The position numbers and the translations under genes are program-made. The notes under the pieces are model-generated. The model was not told the DNA's origin. It did not search any database and saw only the letters and a list, made by a program, of their open reading frames with translations. From contig QPMI01000404.1 of assembly GCA_004431415.1 (NCBI GenBank), positions 1-64,000 on the forward strand: 64,000 nt of DNA. Reading direction: 5' to 3'. This DNA is from Cyanophora paradoxa. Taxonomy: Eukaryota; Glaucocystophyceae; Cyanophorales; Cyanophoraceae. Numbering within the stretch: position 1 is the stretch's first letter; the number at the start of each line of letters is the position of its first letter. Positions 1-11,158 of this stretch are shown one piece after another.

Positions 1-779
1 GGTCGATTTGCCCACAATAGAGAGGATAAGATCTTGATTGTTGTGAATGAAGCCTCAGGCAAGGACACATTCGAATAATGATATGCTCAAAGATCTTAAC
101 TTCTGATAAGATTGTATTGAACACAAAGGGATAGATTCATACACAAAAAGCAACTTTGCCAGGATTATATTCACCAGCAATAACAACATTCCAGTTAAAA
201 TTGAAGCTGGAGATAGGCGATTTGTGGTTGTTGAAGTTAGTAAGAAATTCGCAAAGGATAGGTCATACTTCCTTCCACTTGTAAATGGCTAAATGATCAC
301 TGCAATATTCGAAACATTGCCACTATTTGAGAACCAAAGTTGTGTGAGGATGTGAACTGGATTGCTGATAGACCCCTTACAAATAAATACTATTTAGCCC
401 ACAGGTGTGCGCTCCAATCATCTTATGTTCACTAAGTGCTTGTGGATCGAGGCTTAATTTTCCGAGAATAAATGCAAGTCTGGTAGCCTTGTGGAAACCT
501 GGAAGTGGTTCCAGGAGTTTATTACCAGCAATAAATATAAAAACGATTATAATAGTCGCCGATATTATACTGAAATGAGAAGTGTTACATATATCCAAGT
601 GAAAACTACAAATGGCAAACAATACTATCATTTCCTATTCCACAAGTATTTGAGGAATTCAGAAAGATGAAGCTTGTAGATGATGAGACTATTGAGGAAG
701 AAGCTAATCCAAGGATGAAACAGGCCCTACCTGCTGCTGATCCTGATGCATCAGATTATGATTCTGATGTTGAAGTTTA
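1..779 (+). pseudogene. SF3 (D5-like) helicase remnant, C-terminal part, of PLV-1
   Basis: Fragments in all three + frames read as the C-terminal part of a superfamily-3 helicase of the D5/DUF5906 type used by polinton-like viruses and virophages. Seen: a Walker B-like stretch LIVVNEASGKDTFE at 37-84. Then, after frame changes, FTSNNNIPVKIEAGDRRFVV at about 167-232, the sensor/arginine-finger segment typical of this family. Then WIADRPLTNKYYLAHR-like residues near 360-405 and an acidic tail ending DYDSDVEV with a stop near 779. At least four frame changes and several stops make it a pseudogene. The start lies left of the window. In such viruses the protein unwinds DNA for genome replication. 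It is followed on the same strand by pPolB and integrase, so it is read as part of the same element. Family assignment is from recalled motifs. Confidence 0.6.
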
Positions 780-783
780 GGTT

Positions 784-970
784 TACTCAAAATGGACTCA
801 TGGTTGACTCAAATTTATCATAAAAGACCCAAACAGTCTTTTATTTACGGTTTATTTATCGATTAGGTTGACTAAGTGGGGGGAGTGACTCATTTTTCAA
901 CAGATTCTAAAAAGGACTCTGCCCTAAAAAGAAATAAAAAGTGCCTCAACTCCACCACTAAGTCAACCAA
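784..970 (+). repeat. Hairpin-bearing direct repeat, copy 1 (PLV-1)
   Basis: This stretch resembles 6293-6475 in the same orientation. Shared blocks are TGGACTCA-GGTTGACTCA, GGTTGACTAAGTGG and ATAAAAAGTG. Inside the copy, GGTTGACTAAGTGG near 864 is matched by its near-complement near 955, so the transcript could fold into a stem. Copies sit just after the helicase remnant and just after the integrase. A shared 3'-end hairpin or terminator is the simplest reading; LTR-like direct repeats are an alternative. Confidence 0.55.
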
Positions 971-2029
971 AAAATGATTTAAGAGATAGAAAATATATTT
1001 ATATGTAAGTAGTAAGAAATGGCTGAACAGATCATGATTCTGGATCGATCTATATGATTGAGAGTGAAGAATTGAAATAAAGTTTATATAGGAGAACCTC
1101 ACAGCCACTACAAAAAAGATGGAGACAACACAAATCAGGTCAAATGCCATCACAGCAACCTATGCAAGGCTTCGGATGTGAGTTTTCAGTCCTTATTCAA
1201 CTAAGAAGGGTGGGCATGAAGACCTTTATGAACAGAGAAGCATATTACATGTATCTCTTTGACCTTGGATAGTCAATCTACAAAAACCGAAATCTCGATT
1301 AGGATTAATAGGTTTTTGCGATTTCATTCAGAGGAAGCCAATGGATCCATTAAAACATTTTAAATTGCGTTTTAGAACATCCTAAAATAAATATCCCCTT
1401 AGAATAGGAACAAGTTAGGAATAATGCCCCGAATTACCAACAAACTCATAAGGAGAAGAAATGGGAACTCATGGGATTGCTGGGAACACTATATGCAGCC
1501 CATGAAATAACAGAGGATGAATATGACCGGAAATAGATTTAATTGCAAGGGGCAGACCCACTTTAAGCAGATTAACCAGAAAAGCAAATAACCTATATGA
1601 TAAAATTGAAACCTTGGATAACTGGATAGGCTTAGGCAAATAGAACCAGAGGCAGAAGATGGAACAGCCATGAATGAATTATATCGCTGGCTCACATACA
1701 GGCCAGAAGGAAGTTGTTGTAGATGTGATTGAATTCCTGGATAGAATTGCTACATCCCTTCCAAATCGATTAAAGCAGGGTTTAGATCAATTCAGGCAAT
1801 CAAGGTTCGCTTGTCTTTATCTGCAAGTTCGTTAAAGTGAGCAATCCACAGGTTTGGATATCGAAATACATTTACAGTGATTACTTGTATTAACCAGGTC
1901 GAGAAATATTCGAACTGAGCTGAATAAAGCAGCCCAAATGTGTCAGGAGCAGATGAATGTGGTTGATAGCTATCGCTTAGAAAGAATTGAAATACTCAGA
2001 GTGGCTATTATGAGTTATGCTCCAACTGG
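971..2029 (+). other. Degenerate stretch, probably N-terminal pPolB
   Basis: No open frame longer than about 60 codons is convincing on the + strand and I recognise no motif. Its place directly upstream of recognisable polymerase and its similar AT-rich composition suggest it is the eroded N-terminal region of the polymerase gene. The intact copy in the polinton at 30.3-40.6 kb has about 280 residues before the equivalent point. The small minus-strand frames here look like shadows. Confidence 0.35.
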
Positions 2030-4643
2030 TGGATGCTTTCTACAAACCCCAGAGTGGATTGCTAGGAAGAGAGCCACAGTGAATATTCGAATATAGATGA
2101 TTCCTGCTTCGAAAATGCGATTTTAGCCTCGATTTACAGAAAATCTATTAACTCCCATAAGAGGAATGAGCTTTCACAATATCGCAAATGGAATACTCAG
2201 CAATCGCTTATAATCCGCTGGCTCTCAATTTCGACAATATCCCATTCCCTGTTGCCTGTGATGCTGAAATAATTGATAAATTCGAGGCTCAAAATGCAGG
2301 CATTAGCATTAATATATTCGGAATCGATGGAGAGGTTGTTTATCCCCTGCATCAATCCAGTAACCCAGGCAGAAAGCATAAGGTTAATCTCATGCTGATA
2401 TTTGATGATGAAGGGAATGGTCACTATATTACAATCATGTCCCTTTCAAGGCTATTGAAAGTAAACCATGAAACATACAATGATCAGAAGTTACACTACT
2501 GTGATACATGCTTATCTCGATTCAGGTCTGAGGCTAAACTCACTGCTCATGTGGACTCAAACAGATGCATTGATTGGAGACTCTCAAAGGGAATCACCCC
2601 TAAACCTGAGACCACCATAGAGTTTGGACTGAAAAACCTCAGGAAAACTGTGTGGCTTCCTGTTGTGGTTTACTGCAAGATTGAACATAGAAGCATCCCC
2701 ATTGATGCATCGAAATCCAAGAGGGAAGTCTCAGCAGTGAACCTTAGAGTAGTCACTGGGGAAGATGTTCAAGATTTTCGATTTGAGGGTCAGGATCCAA
2801 TGGAGGTCTCTTTGAATGCTTGGAGTCCAAAGCAAGAGAACTAATCGATTTCCTGTTTACCAATATTCCCATGAATGAACTCACAGATGAGCAGAAAGCT
2901 GTATATAGGGCTACCAAACACTGTTACCTTTGCAGTGAGAGGTTCACCAAGGAGAACTTTAAATGCAGGGATCATGATCATCACACAGGTAATTATATTG
3001 CTCCTGCATGCAGAAACTGCAATCTCCATAGGAGAATCTCAAAGCAAACCAAAGTTGCAGTTGTGTTGACCAAATGGATGACTGTGGACATTCATTTTCA
3101 GAAAAATAGCAGGTATGGGTGATAAAAAGCGAATCGAAATCCTTTCGAAAAACTTTGATCAATACCTTTCATTGCAATGGGGTCTTACAAGTTCATTGAT
3201 GCAAGCAATTTATGGACTTTGGAGCTGCTGATGTAGATGAGTTAATGAACAAATTCCAAGCTTCAGAAGGCTTTCACACTCAGTATATGGACTTGACCCA
3301 GTTCATTATGTATCTGCACCTGGTTATCTTGGGATGCTATGCTTAGGACCACCGAGGCAAAAATAGAGCTTATAAGTGATGTAGAGCAATACGAATTTGT
3401 TGAGAGGGGAATCAGGGGTGCTTTGCAACAATGCCTTGTAGGTATGCTGAGGCTGATGGTGAGAACTCCCACATTATGCTGTTTGATGCTAACAACTTGT
3501 ATGGCTACTGTTTGAGTCAGCCAATTCCAGTTGGTGATTTTAGATGGGAGACCGAATTCAACCCACAAGATAACAGATCCATTTCCTGGAAGTTGATCTG
3601 GATTACCCAATTAGGCTGTTTCTAGATCACAGTGATTTCCCTCTAATTATTAACAAGAAATAGTAGAATATGCCGAATTATCACAATATCAAAAAAGCCT
3701 ATTGGATCTCTCAGGAGAAGAGCTTGATAAAACCCCTAAGCTAACTGCAACTTGGTTCTGTGACCAACTATGTAGTTTCTGAGCCTCTTCTACAATACAT
3801 GTTAGCTAAAGGTGTGAAACTAAAGAAGGTTCACAGGGTCCTATCATTTACTGTGGCTCCTGTAATGAAACCCTACATTGAGCTGAATACTGATATGAGA
3901 AGGAAAGCAGTGAATAAATTCGAGGCTGATTTCTATAAGCTCATGAATAATTCAATCTATGGAAATGCATTGAATCATGTAGAGGTCGATCTGTGGTTAA
4001 GATTGCCACACTGAGAAGCTATTTATGAAATATGCAGCTTCCCATTGGTGAAATCAACAAGTCCCATAAGTGAAAGGGCAGTTGCCTTTGAGTTTTACAC
4101 AAAGCATGTGAAGCTAGATAAGCCTGTTGCAATTGGGGCTTATGTTTTGGATGCAGCCAAACTGCATAACTACAAGTTCTTCTATGATACTGTAAGGTCC
4201 CAGTGGTCAAAAGCAAAGTTACTATTCATGATACTGATTCCTTTTGTCTATATATTGAATCTAAAACCCTTCAAAAGGACCTAGAGAATATATCCTTTAA
4301 TCTGGACTTAGGAGGACCTAACAGAATGACCCCAGGTAAATACAAAAATGAGATGCCAGGTTCTGCTATATTGGAGTATGTAGGTCTGAGAGCCAAAGTT
4401 TACTGTTTCAGAACAGCTGAGATTGAGAGAAGTAAGCTATCTGGGACTTCCACTGAGGAACTCCAATTCAATGATTTTAAGCAGTGTTTATTTGCAGGTA
4501 TCAGCAAGACTGTGACTGCAAAGCAGAAAAGAAGGGCAGATCACACAATAATAGACACTGTGAGTAGAAGGGTTGCCCTAAACTGCTTTGATGCAAAGAG
4601 ATACATCTTACCAGATGGTATTAATTCTGTTCCTTTTAATTAA
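2030..4643 (+). pseudogene. Protein-primed DNA polymerase B (pPolB) pseudogene of PLV-1
   Basis: The polymerase is scattered over several + frames. Seen in order: WIARKRATVNIRI near 2052, then SCFENAILASIY near 2100. The 218-residue frame 2188-2844 has a CX2C...H zinc-finger-like YCDTCLSRFRSEAKLTAH. Frame 2820-3122 carries HCYLC...DHDHHTG...CRNCN, the HNH/EndoVII-like insertion usual in polinton polymerases. Palm motif A is DANNLYGY (about 3484-3510), motif B NNSIYG (about 3943-3966) and motif C DTDS (about 4230-4242). Final residues run to a stop at 4643. At least six frame shifts or stops separate these pieces, so no full protein can be made by ordinary translation. The role in the intact family is protein-primed copying of the linear element. 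It matches the order of domains in the pPolB at 31604-35715. Confidence 0.8.
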
Positions 4644-4646
4644 GAG

Positions 4647-6030
4647 ATGCCAGCAACTGGAAGAATAGTTAGGAGAACCACTGAGCAACTGCAAGGAAAC
4701 CTACTGCCTATCACAGTTCCCAAGGAGGAAAAAGGGGAATCTCGAATTGTTAAAAAGTCTGAGATGAAAGAGCTTGTCCCAGTAGAGATCCCAGTTGCTA
4801 TTGCAGTGAAAGAAACTAGCAAGATTGCCAAGAGATTCTATGATGTGAGAACAGGTTACAAAGGGCTTCAAGCTATGAGGGCTGAGTTACCAGATGAATC
4901 CTATAAGCAGTTGCAAGAGTTCTATAAAAAGCAGGAAGTTGTTCAGATCAATGCACCTGCTATATCTAGGAAGAGAGATCCCATGGTTCCAATAAGGCAA
5001 CCCTTGATACCTATGTGATTGATTTGCTCTTTTCCCAGCTTATAAGAAACAAAACAATGGCTATGATACATTTATGACTGCAATGGAATCAACACTGAGA
5101 ACTGGATATATCATACCTATAAGGGATAAATCAGCTCTCACTACATTAGCTGCATTTAAACAGCTTGAGATGAGAGTAGCAAGACCCATAGTAAAAGTTC
5201 AATCAGATGCTGGGAGTGAATTCCAAAATCGAATATTCCAGGAGTATTTATCTAGTAAATACATAGAACACCAAGTGAGTGGAACTGCAGACCATAGGAG
5301 CCAAGGTCGAATTGAAGCCTTTAACAAGCAGATTAAGAGACTGATCACAAACTACTGCATAGCTAATAACACAGCTAGATTCTTTGATGTGTTGGGTGAT
5401 ATTGAATATAATTACAATAACACAGTTCACTCAGCTACTAAGATGAAGCCAGGTGAAACTACAGAGGAGCATTATAGGTATATAGTGGGATTAGAAGATG
5501 AAAGATTCAAGAAATCAATAGCTTATCTTGATACCATGCAGCCTGGCATGTTTGTTAGAGTGAAAGTAGAGAAGAACCCCTTTGCTAAACAGGGTAACAA
5601 TTGGTCTAGGATGGTTTACACTGTTGATAGTAGAGAAGGCTTTAAGTTTAAGCTAAGGAGTCCCACTGGAGAGATCATAGATAACAGATTTGCATTCCAT
5701 GAGCTGTTGCCTGTGAATGCAGTTGAGTATCTGGAAACACCCACAGTGGATGCCTTAGAGCAAGCTAAAGAGGAAGCTAGGGTTGATGCTTCTATAAGGA
5801 GAGAGGGCATAGAAGCTGCTAATGAAGTCCCAGATAAGCCTTTGATAGAGGCTAGAAAGGAGAAGGCTGGCAAAGTTAACAGGGAACTCAAAAAGCTCAC
5901 TATAGCAGGCACACAGAAACTTTCAGAAGTGAATAGCCAGAGATGGTATAATGACTTTCAGACTACTAAGGAGTCATATACAGCCCCTAAACCTCAAAGA
6001 ACACTAAGAGAAAGGACCAAAACTAGCTAG
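4647..6030 (+). pseudogene. rve-family integrase of PLV-1, one frameshift
   Basis: Two + frames, 4647-5018 and 5074-6030, together make a polinton-type retroviral-like integrase of about 455 residues. The first frame ends with the usual N-terminal helical part (FYDVRTGYKGLQAM, EFYKKQEVV). The segment with the first catalytic Asp (VIDLLF) lies across a one-base frame change in the run GCTCTTTTCCC near 5030. The second frame has QSDAGSEF (Asp codon 5206-5208) and GRIEAF (Glu codon 5314-5316) with exactly 35 residues between, a canonical D,D-35-E core. An SH3/chromo-like C-terminal part follows (MFVRVKVEKNPFAKQ ... YTVDSREG), then a lysine-rich tail. It would insert the element DNA. The single frameshift could be recent decay or a sequence error, so the protein may be nearly functional, unlike the polymerase upstream. 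Confidence 0.82.
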
Positions 6031-6292
6031 TTTCATAGCTGAAAACTCGTTTTTTCCAAATATATGTATGTGTGATATACATATATGCATATAATATACA
6101 CATAGTCTTGTAGATCTTATCAAGCGCTTCACAGCGATATGCAGAACGTTGCGTTTTGATGATCTGGTGATGAGATATAACCGTTTGAAGATGCGAAAGT
6201 CACTTGCCATAGTAGACTTGGTGAAACCATCAATCTAACACTGCATTTAGTAAGCATCTCCCCTTCATTCCCCCTATTATTTTATATTTATA

Positions 6293-6475
6293 TTTAAGTG
6301 GACTCAAGGTTGACTCATATTAATCGTAAAAGTAGTAAAAGTATATGGAATTTGTTACGAATTTAATGCAAGGGTTGACTAAGTGGGTTGAGTTGACTCA
6401 AATTTCACAGGAAATATTTGGGACCTGAAGGTTTATAAAAAGTGAGTCAACTTAGACCACTTATGGTAACAAAGT
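6293..6475 (+). repeat. Hairpin-bearing direct repeat, copy 2 (PLV-1)
   Basis: Diverged copy of 784-970, same orientation, after the integrase gene. It keeps TGGACTCAAGGTTGACTCA, GGTTGACTAAGTGG and ATAAAAAGTGAGTCAAC. GTTGACTC and GAGTCAAC inside it can pair. The 260 bp between the integrase stop and this repeat are AT-rich and show nothing else. Confidence 0.55.
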
Positions 6476-6499
6476 TAAATATTTAATTGATTTAATCGG

Positions 6500-6735
6500 A
6501 AAAGAACATGATTTAATCGAATTTATTGATATAATTCCGATTAAATTCATTTAGGATTCAATTAAGATCAATCGAAGTTATTGATATAATTCCGATTAAC
6601 TACAATTAAGATACAATATCGATTAATCGAGTTTATCGATATAACATCGATTAAATAAATTGAAAATGCATATAAAATATGAAAATTCATATGAAAATTC
6701 AAATAAATTAATCGATTTTATTGATATAACATCGA
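6500..6735 (+). repeat. AT-rich tandem repeats at the PLV-1 end
   Basis: At least four copies of TTGATATAATTCCGATTAA-like units (the later ones with AACATCGATTAA) lie near 6518, 6575, 6625 and 6712, separated by A/T-rich spacers. They occur only between the last PLV-1 repeat and the palindrome at 6739-6811, as expected for the terminal region of the element. Confidence 0.6.
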
Positions 6736-6738
6736 ATC

Positions 6739-6811
6739 ACACATATGAATATTCATATTTTAATCCTGAGGCGGAACGCCGAGGGATTAAAATATGAATA
6801 TTCATATGTGT
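6739..6811. repeat. 73-bp near-perfect palindrome at the PLV-1/host junction
   Basis: A perfect 28-bp arm at 6739-6766 is matched by its exact reverse complement at 6784-6811. The 17-base loop itself contains GGCG-GAA-CGCC. Composition switches from AT-rich virus-like DNA on the left to GC-rich host gene on the right exactly here. It could extrude as a cruciform and may mark an element terminus or a fold-back repair junction. Confidence 0.85.
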
Positions 6812-6869
6812 TCAGCGACACGAAAAGTGGGGGTTTTTAGAGTCCTGATCGCGGAGGGTGTGTGCGTAC

Positions 6870-9800
6870 ACCCGCTCTTGGCGATGGACTTGTATTCCGC
6901 CACGAAATCGTATGTTTTTCCACTCAAAGCGTCCCAAATGAAAAGAAGGACTTTGTTAGAAGCGGACGTATACGTAGTCCCAACGACCGGCGGAGCCGCA
7001 AGAAGCCTCGGGGGGGAGACGCCAACGTCGAGCAGCTGCGAATAGGTTTCGCAGGCTTACACATTCGCTCTTATCGCAGTTGCGCGCCACGCATGCGCAA
7101 TTGCAAGCATGCGTACCTTCAGAGAGCTGTCCGTAACAGCAGCGCCTCGAATCCACTGACCGTTGAGCTTGAACTGGACGACGTCCTGCTCTGTGGGAGC
7201 GGTGATGTACCTGCACGAGCAATGTAAGGGTTACATTTGCATGCAAGAAACGAAGATAGAAAACTTGAGGTGCGAACCAGGCGGTCAAGGCGTCGTACTG
7301 ACCCATCTCGAAAGTCACAGCCAACGTTTTGGTCGTCGCCGCAGCACTCAGCGTAGACGGATCGGGCGCCAGTCCCGAAGGGCATTTCGCTGTGTTCGAG
7401 AAAAGCATGCAAAGTTTACGATTAGCTGCGACGAAACCGTGCGGCCTACAGCTGCGAGTCGAAAGGCCTAATTTATAAGGCAGTCAATGTCGCACTGAAA
7501 GCGTTTGCGCTGAAGCCTCCACCAGGGGTCTGATTGTCGCCTCCAGTGCTGCCCTGGTAGCTCGGATTCGAGACAAACACGACAACGAACTCGGCTCCTT
7601 CCGCAGCGTCGACGATGGGGAATGCGCTTGTGGTGATGGTGGGCTTGCCCCACCCCACGCCAGAGAGCGGATACGCCGCCGAGCCGCCGACGATTTTCGT
7701 TGATGTGGCAGTAATCTCGAAGACCTGCATGAGGGCGGGTAAATCGAGCAGTCGAACACGCGCATATGCGTGCACGTGCACGTGTGTGCTTGCACGTCAT
7801 GATCACATGCGAATTTGAACGCACATACATCACATCGTACCACCAGCTATCTTCACCGTCAATCTCAGTCCAGCGCCAACTGAGACTGCAGCCAGAGCTT
7901 GAAAGCTGGCTCGATCGTTTGACAGTCCTACGCAAAATACTATCACAACGACTTGCAGGCAGTGGTACGTATACCGATGTCGCACCAGGCCTGCAAGTGG
8001 CTTGCCGGGTACGGCTTGATCTTGACCTCTTCGTAGATCAAGTCGGGGCGCAGCTCCACCGAGGCAGAAGCGAACGTTTTGGTGTCCTTCGCTCCAAGAG
8101 TAGCATCTGGCGAGGCCGTCGCTGCGCGATTCGGCATGCGCTCGTTAAATGCATTGGCGTTCACGTATGATGATGAGCTCGAGCTTACATCCGCTCTTTG
8201 CGATTGATTTGTACTCGGCCGTGAAATCGAGCTTTCCCGTATCCCCACGCGCGGCATAGCCTGCATTGTTGTCGCCGTGCTTGTGCAAGAACACGAAGAG
8301 CCTGTTCGAGGCCGTTGTGTATGTTGTCCCGACGACCGGCGGGGCCGCGAGGAGCCTCGGGGGGGAGACGCCGATGTCGAGAAGCTGCTCGAGCGGATCG
8401 GGATTGTGCATGTACAGAGATTGCGCCTGCGGCGGGCTACCTTGATGGCATTGTCATTGACGGTCGTTCCGTCGATGGCGGTCCCAGTGACCTTGAACTG
8501 GATCACGTCCTGCTCAGTGGGAGCGGTGACGTACCTGATGCGAATTTGCATGAGCGTTAAATATTTGAGGCAAACTTCAATCTAGTGCTCGAATGCTAGT
8601 TAGCTTGAGTGATTGCGATTGCGCGCGAGCACCAGCCCATGATCTGCGCAGCAAAACAAAAGTCAAAAAAATGTCTAAAATACACAAACATTACATATAT
8701 AAAAAGCGGCCGTCTCGCCTCGTCGTTGTAGTTGGCCTCGTAGAAGGCGGTCATGGTTTTGGTCGTTGAAGTAGCATTCAGAGTGCTTGGTACGGCCGGA
8801 ATCTGAGGGCACTTGGCTGCGCGAGTGCCGGCTCATAATCAGGCATATGCCGATATGTATAAACGCATGTGCTGTCTCGAAGTCGAACTTGAAACCGCCA
8901 ATTGAAAAGGAAAGGAAACTCACGGGAAACGAACGCTCGGAAACCGCCTCCGTTTCCGTCGCTCCCTTGATTAGTATCGTCACTGTGGAAGATGACGAGA
9001 AGCTCGGCGCCGGGTTCGGCAGTGAACGGGGGAAACTTTTCGGATTAGCGAGAGGATTCTGGTTTCCCCAGCCTGCCCCGTTTCCTGGATAGTATCCTTC
9101 AGCTTCTCCAGCAACAAGTCGGGTAGAAGTGCTTGTCATCTCAAACACCTGAGGGTGCACACGGTGCTTAGCTATAGCAAAACCTAAAATTTGCAAAAAC
9201 TTTTAGTTTTTATTGGCCATGGCAGATCAACGTTCACGCACATACATCACATCATACCATCCGTCGGCTTGGGAATCAATCTCGAGCCACTTCAACCAAA
9301 GTTTGTTTTCGCAGTCGGAAGGAATGGAAGCGGGAAGCTTGACTTGCCTAAAATCGCGTACAGCTCGTGATTAAGAGGGCGAAAGAGTAGCCGGGCTGGC
9401 GCGTGAGTTCGCGATCGAGCACGCACCAGGCTTTCATCGTCTTCGCTGCGTAGGGCTTAATTGCAACCTCGCGACTCGAAGACGTCGCCGAAATGCTCGC
9501 GGTCGCTGTGTGGACCGAGGACGTGAAGGTGCCCGTCACGCTGGATGAAGAAGTGATGGTCGCCGAGGCAGTCGCTGCGCACGCGCACGCGCCCGACCGC
9601 AATGAGCCGTACATGTGCGCACAGGTGCAGGGACGATAGCCCGGGCAGGGCGGCGCGCACAACCAGCCTTCGCAATCGAATTGTACTCGGCCACGAAACT
9701 GGTCGCCGCATCGTACTGCCAGAGAAACACAAAGAGCTTGCTGGAAGCCGCTGTGTACACCGTGTCGAGGGCCGGGGGGGCGGCGAGTAGTGTCGGGGGA

Positions 9801-10263
9801 GAGACCCCAACGTCCAGGATCTGAGCGTGATCATGAGATGATTGCAATGCGCGCGCGCAAGATTCGAGGGGACGCAAAAACATGATCGAATTCGAACCTT
9901 CAAATTATTTGCGATGCCGGTCGCGGATGTGACCTTGAACTGAACGACGTCCTGGTCCGTGGGTGCGTAGATGTACCTTTGATTCGCAGTTGCAAAGCGC
10001 GCACGGCCGAAATCAGTACCGTGCACGTGCAACATTCGCATGCGCGAACATCCGCGCGCGCACCAACCGAATACCTCAGCATTGTCCCGCTGGTATTGCA
10101 CGGTCATCGTCTGCTTCGTCGACGTCGCGGCCAGGCCTCCGGTTGGGGGGCCGGAGACGAGCGCCCCCGCCGACGCTGCCGCGAAAAGGAGGACGACGAG
10201 CGCGGCCCGCAGCCACGCGCACGCCTTCGCGGGCGTCGACGTCGGAGCCATTGCCGCACTCAT
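6870..10263 (-). CDS. Secreted CUB-like modular protein, 16 exons, 3' end missing
   Basis: Read on the minus strand, the gene starts at ATG 10263 with a signal peptide (WLRAALVVLLFAAASAGA). Exons (high to low): 10263-10064, 9976-9898, 9820-9664, 9574-9427, 9347-9242, 9148-8924, 8816-8719, 8643-8633, 8534-8441, 8384-8189, 8121-7986, 7927-7825, 7724-7496, 7389-7278, 7210-7117, 7035-6870. All joins keep phase except for one missing base in exon 6. This gives about 718 residues. Three exons form one domain: a strand-rich start with TKT ending in Trp, then a middle (APTEQDVVQFK or KLWLKW...WYDVMY), then a final part (LFVFL...AEYKSIA or AEFVVVF...GGGF). I read it as CUB-like from this pattern only. 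Five modules are present. Introns are 56-107 bp, GT-AG with many GTGC donors, and one GC-AG. The next exon is missing where PLV-1 begins. Role unknown; an extracellular or cell-surface protein is inferred. Confidence 0.72.
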
Positions 10264-10996
10264 GCGCGCGGGGGACTGCCGCGTATACGGTATACGTATG
10301 CGAAGCGAAATCTATAGCTAGTACTATTTGGCTGTGACTCCTGTGAGATCGGGATTTCGAATTCGGGTCCTCCTTCGGAAGTAGTACTAGTAGTTGGACC
10401 GCAGAGTCGGCGCAGCCTGGCGCCGGCAGACCGCCGACCGACGATCGCGGCGCCGACCGACTCTACGGCGACGGTCGCGAATCACGAGATTCACGACTAG
10501 AGCTCGCGATCGGTTTGGCCGGGCAAGCGGATCGCCGCGTCGCGATTCGCGATTCGCGATCGGTGGGGCCCCAGCCGGGCCGGCCCCGCCCGGGCCCGCC
10601 GCCGGCCGCCGCGGCCCCGGGCCCCGGCCGGGCCCGGGCTTGGCAGCCTGCCAGCCTGGCTCAGCGGCTGCTGGGCCCTGGCAGGCTGGTCCGGGCACCG
10701 GGGCCCGGCCCGCCGCGCCGCCCGGGCCGTGCACCGTGCACGTGGCCTCCCGCGGCCGGGCCCGGGCCCCGCGGCCAGGCCGGGCCTGGCCGGCGGCGGG
10801 CCGGGCGCGGGCGGCGCCAGAACTTCGGAAGTTGCGCCCAGAACCAGCCTGGCAGCCGGCCCGGCCGGCCCGGCCGGGCCGAGTCATAAGTCAATTGCAA
10901 GGTCAAAAAAAAGACCGTAGAGAGGCCGAACTCGAGCTTGACTCCGAGGCTCAGTACCCCGTCGGGCACTAAAACCCGGCCCGCCATAGAGGAAAA
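10264..10996. other. Very GC-rich upstream region without a gene
   Basis: Upstream of the CUB-like gene. 10400-10890 is a G/C-rich stretch of GGGCCCGGG, GGCCGGGC and GATTCGCGATTCGCG words. Long frames exist on both strands but encode only Pro/Arg/Gly/Ala runs, so I reject them. Promoter elements of the CUB-like gene must lie here but none is recognisable. Confidence 0.5.
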
Positions 10997-11158
10997 TACC
11001 GCGGTACCAAATTACCGCGTTTTTTACAAATTTGAGGCTTGTATGGGGCGGTAATTACAGGGGATACTGTATGGGGCGACATCTCAGCAGCAAATTACCG
11101 CGGGACCAAATTACCGCGTTTTAACAAATTCTCGGCGCGGTAATTTGGTACCGCGGTA
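10997..11158. mobile_element. MITE-like element with 23-bp terminal inverted repeats
   Basis: A 23-bp sequence at 10997-11019 (TACCGCGGTACC...) is repeated as its exact reverse complement at 11136-11158, enclosing 116 bp without coding potential. A subrepeat ACCAAATTACCGCGTTTT occurs near both ends. The size and inverted ends fit a short non-autonomous DNA transposon or a foldback repeat. No clear target duplication was found. Confidence 0.55.

Noticed and set aside
7473-7475. TAA as the end of the CUB-like gene
   Set aside because: It lies in a frame extension past a phase-1 donor (GTGCGA at 7495) that matches the plan of the earlier module, and a matching acceptor and exon follow at 7389. 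Gene end here remains a weaker alternative.
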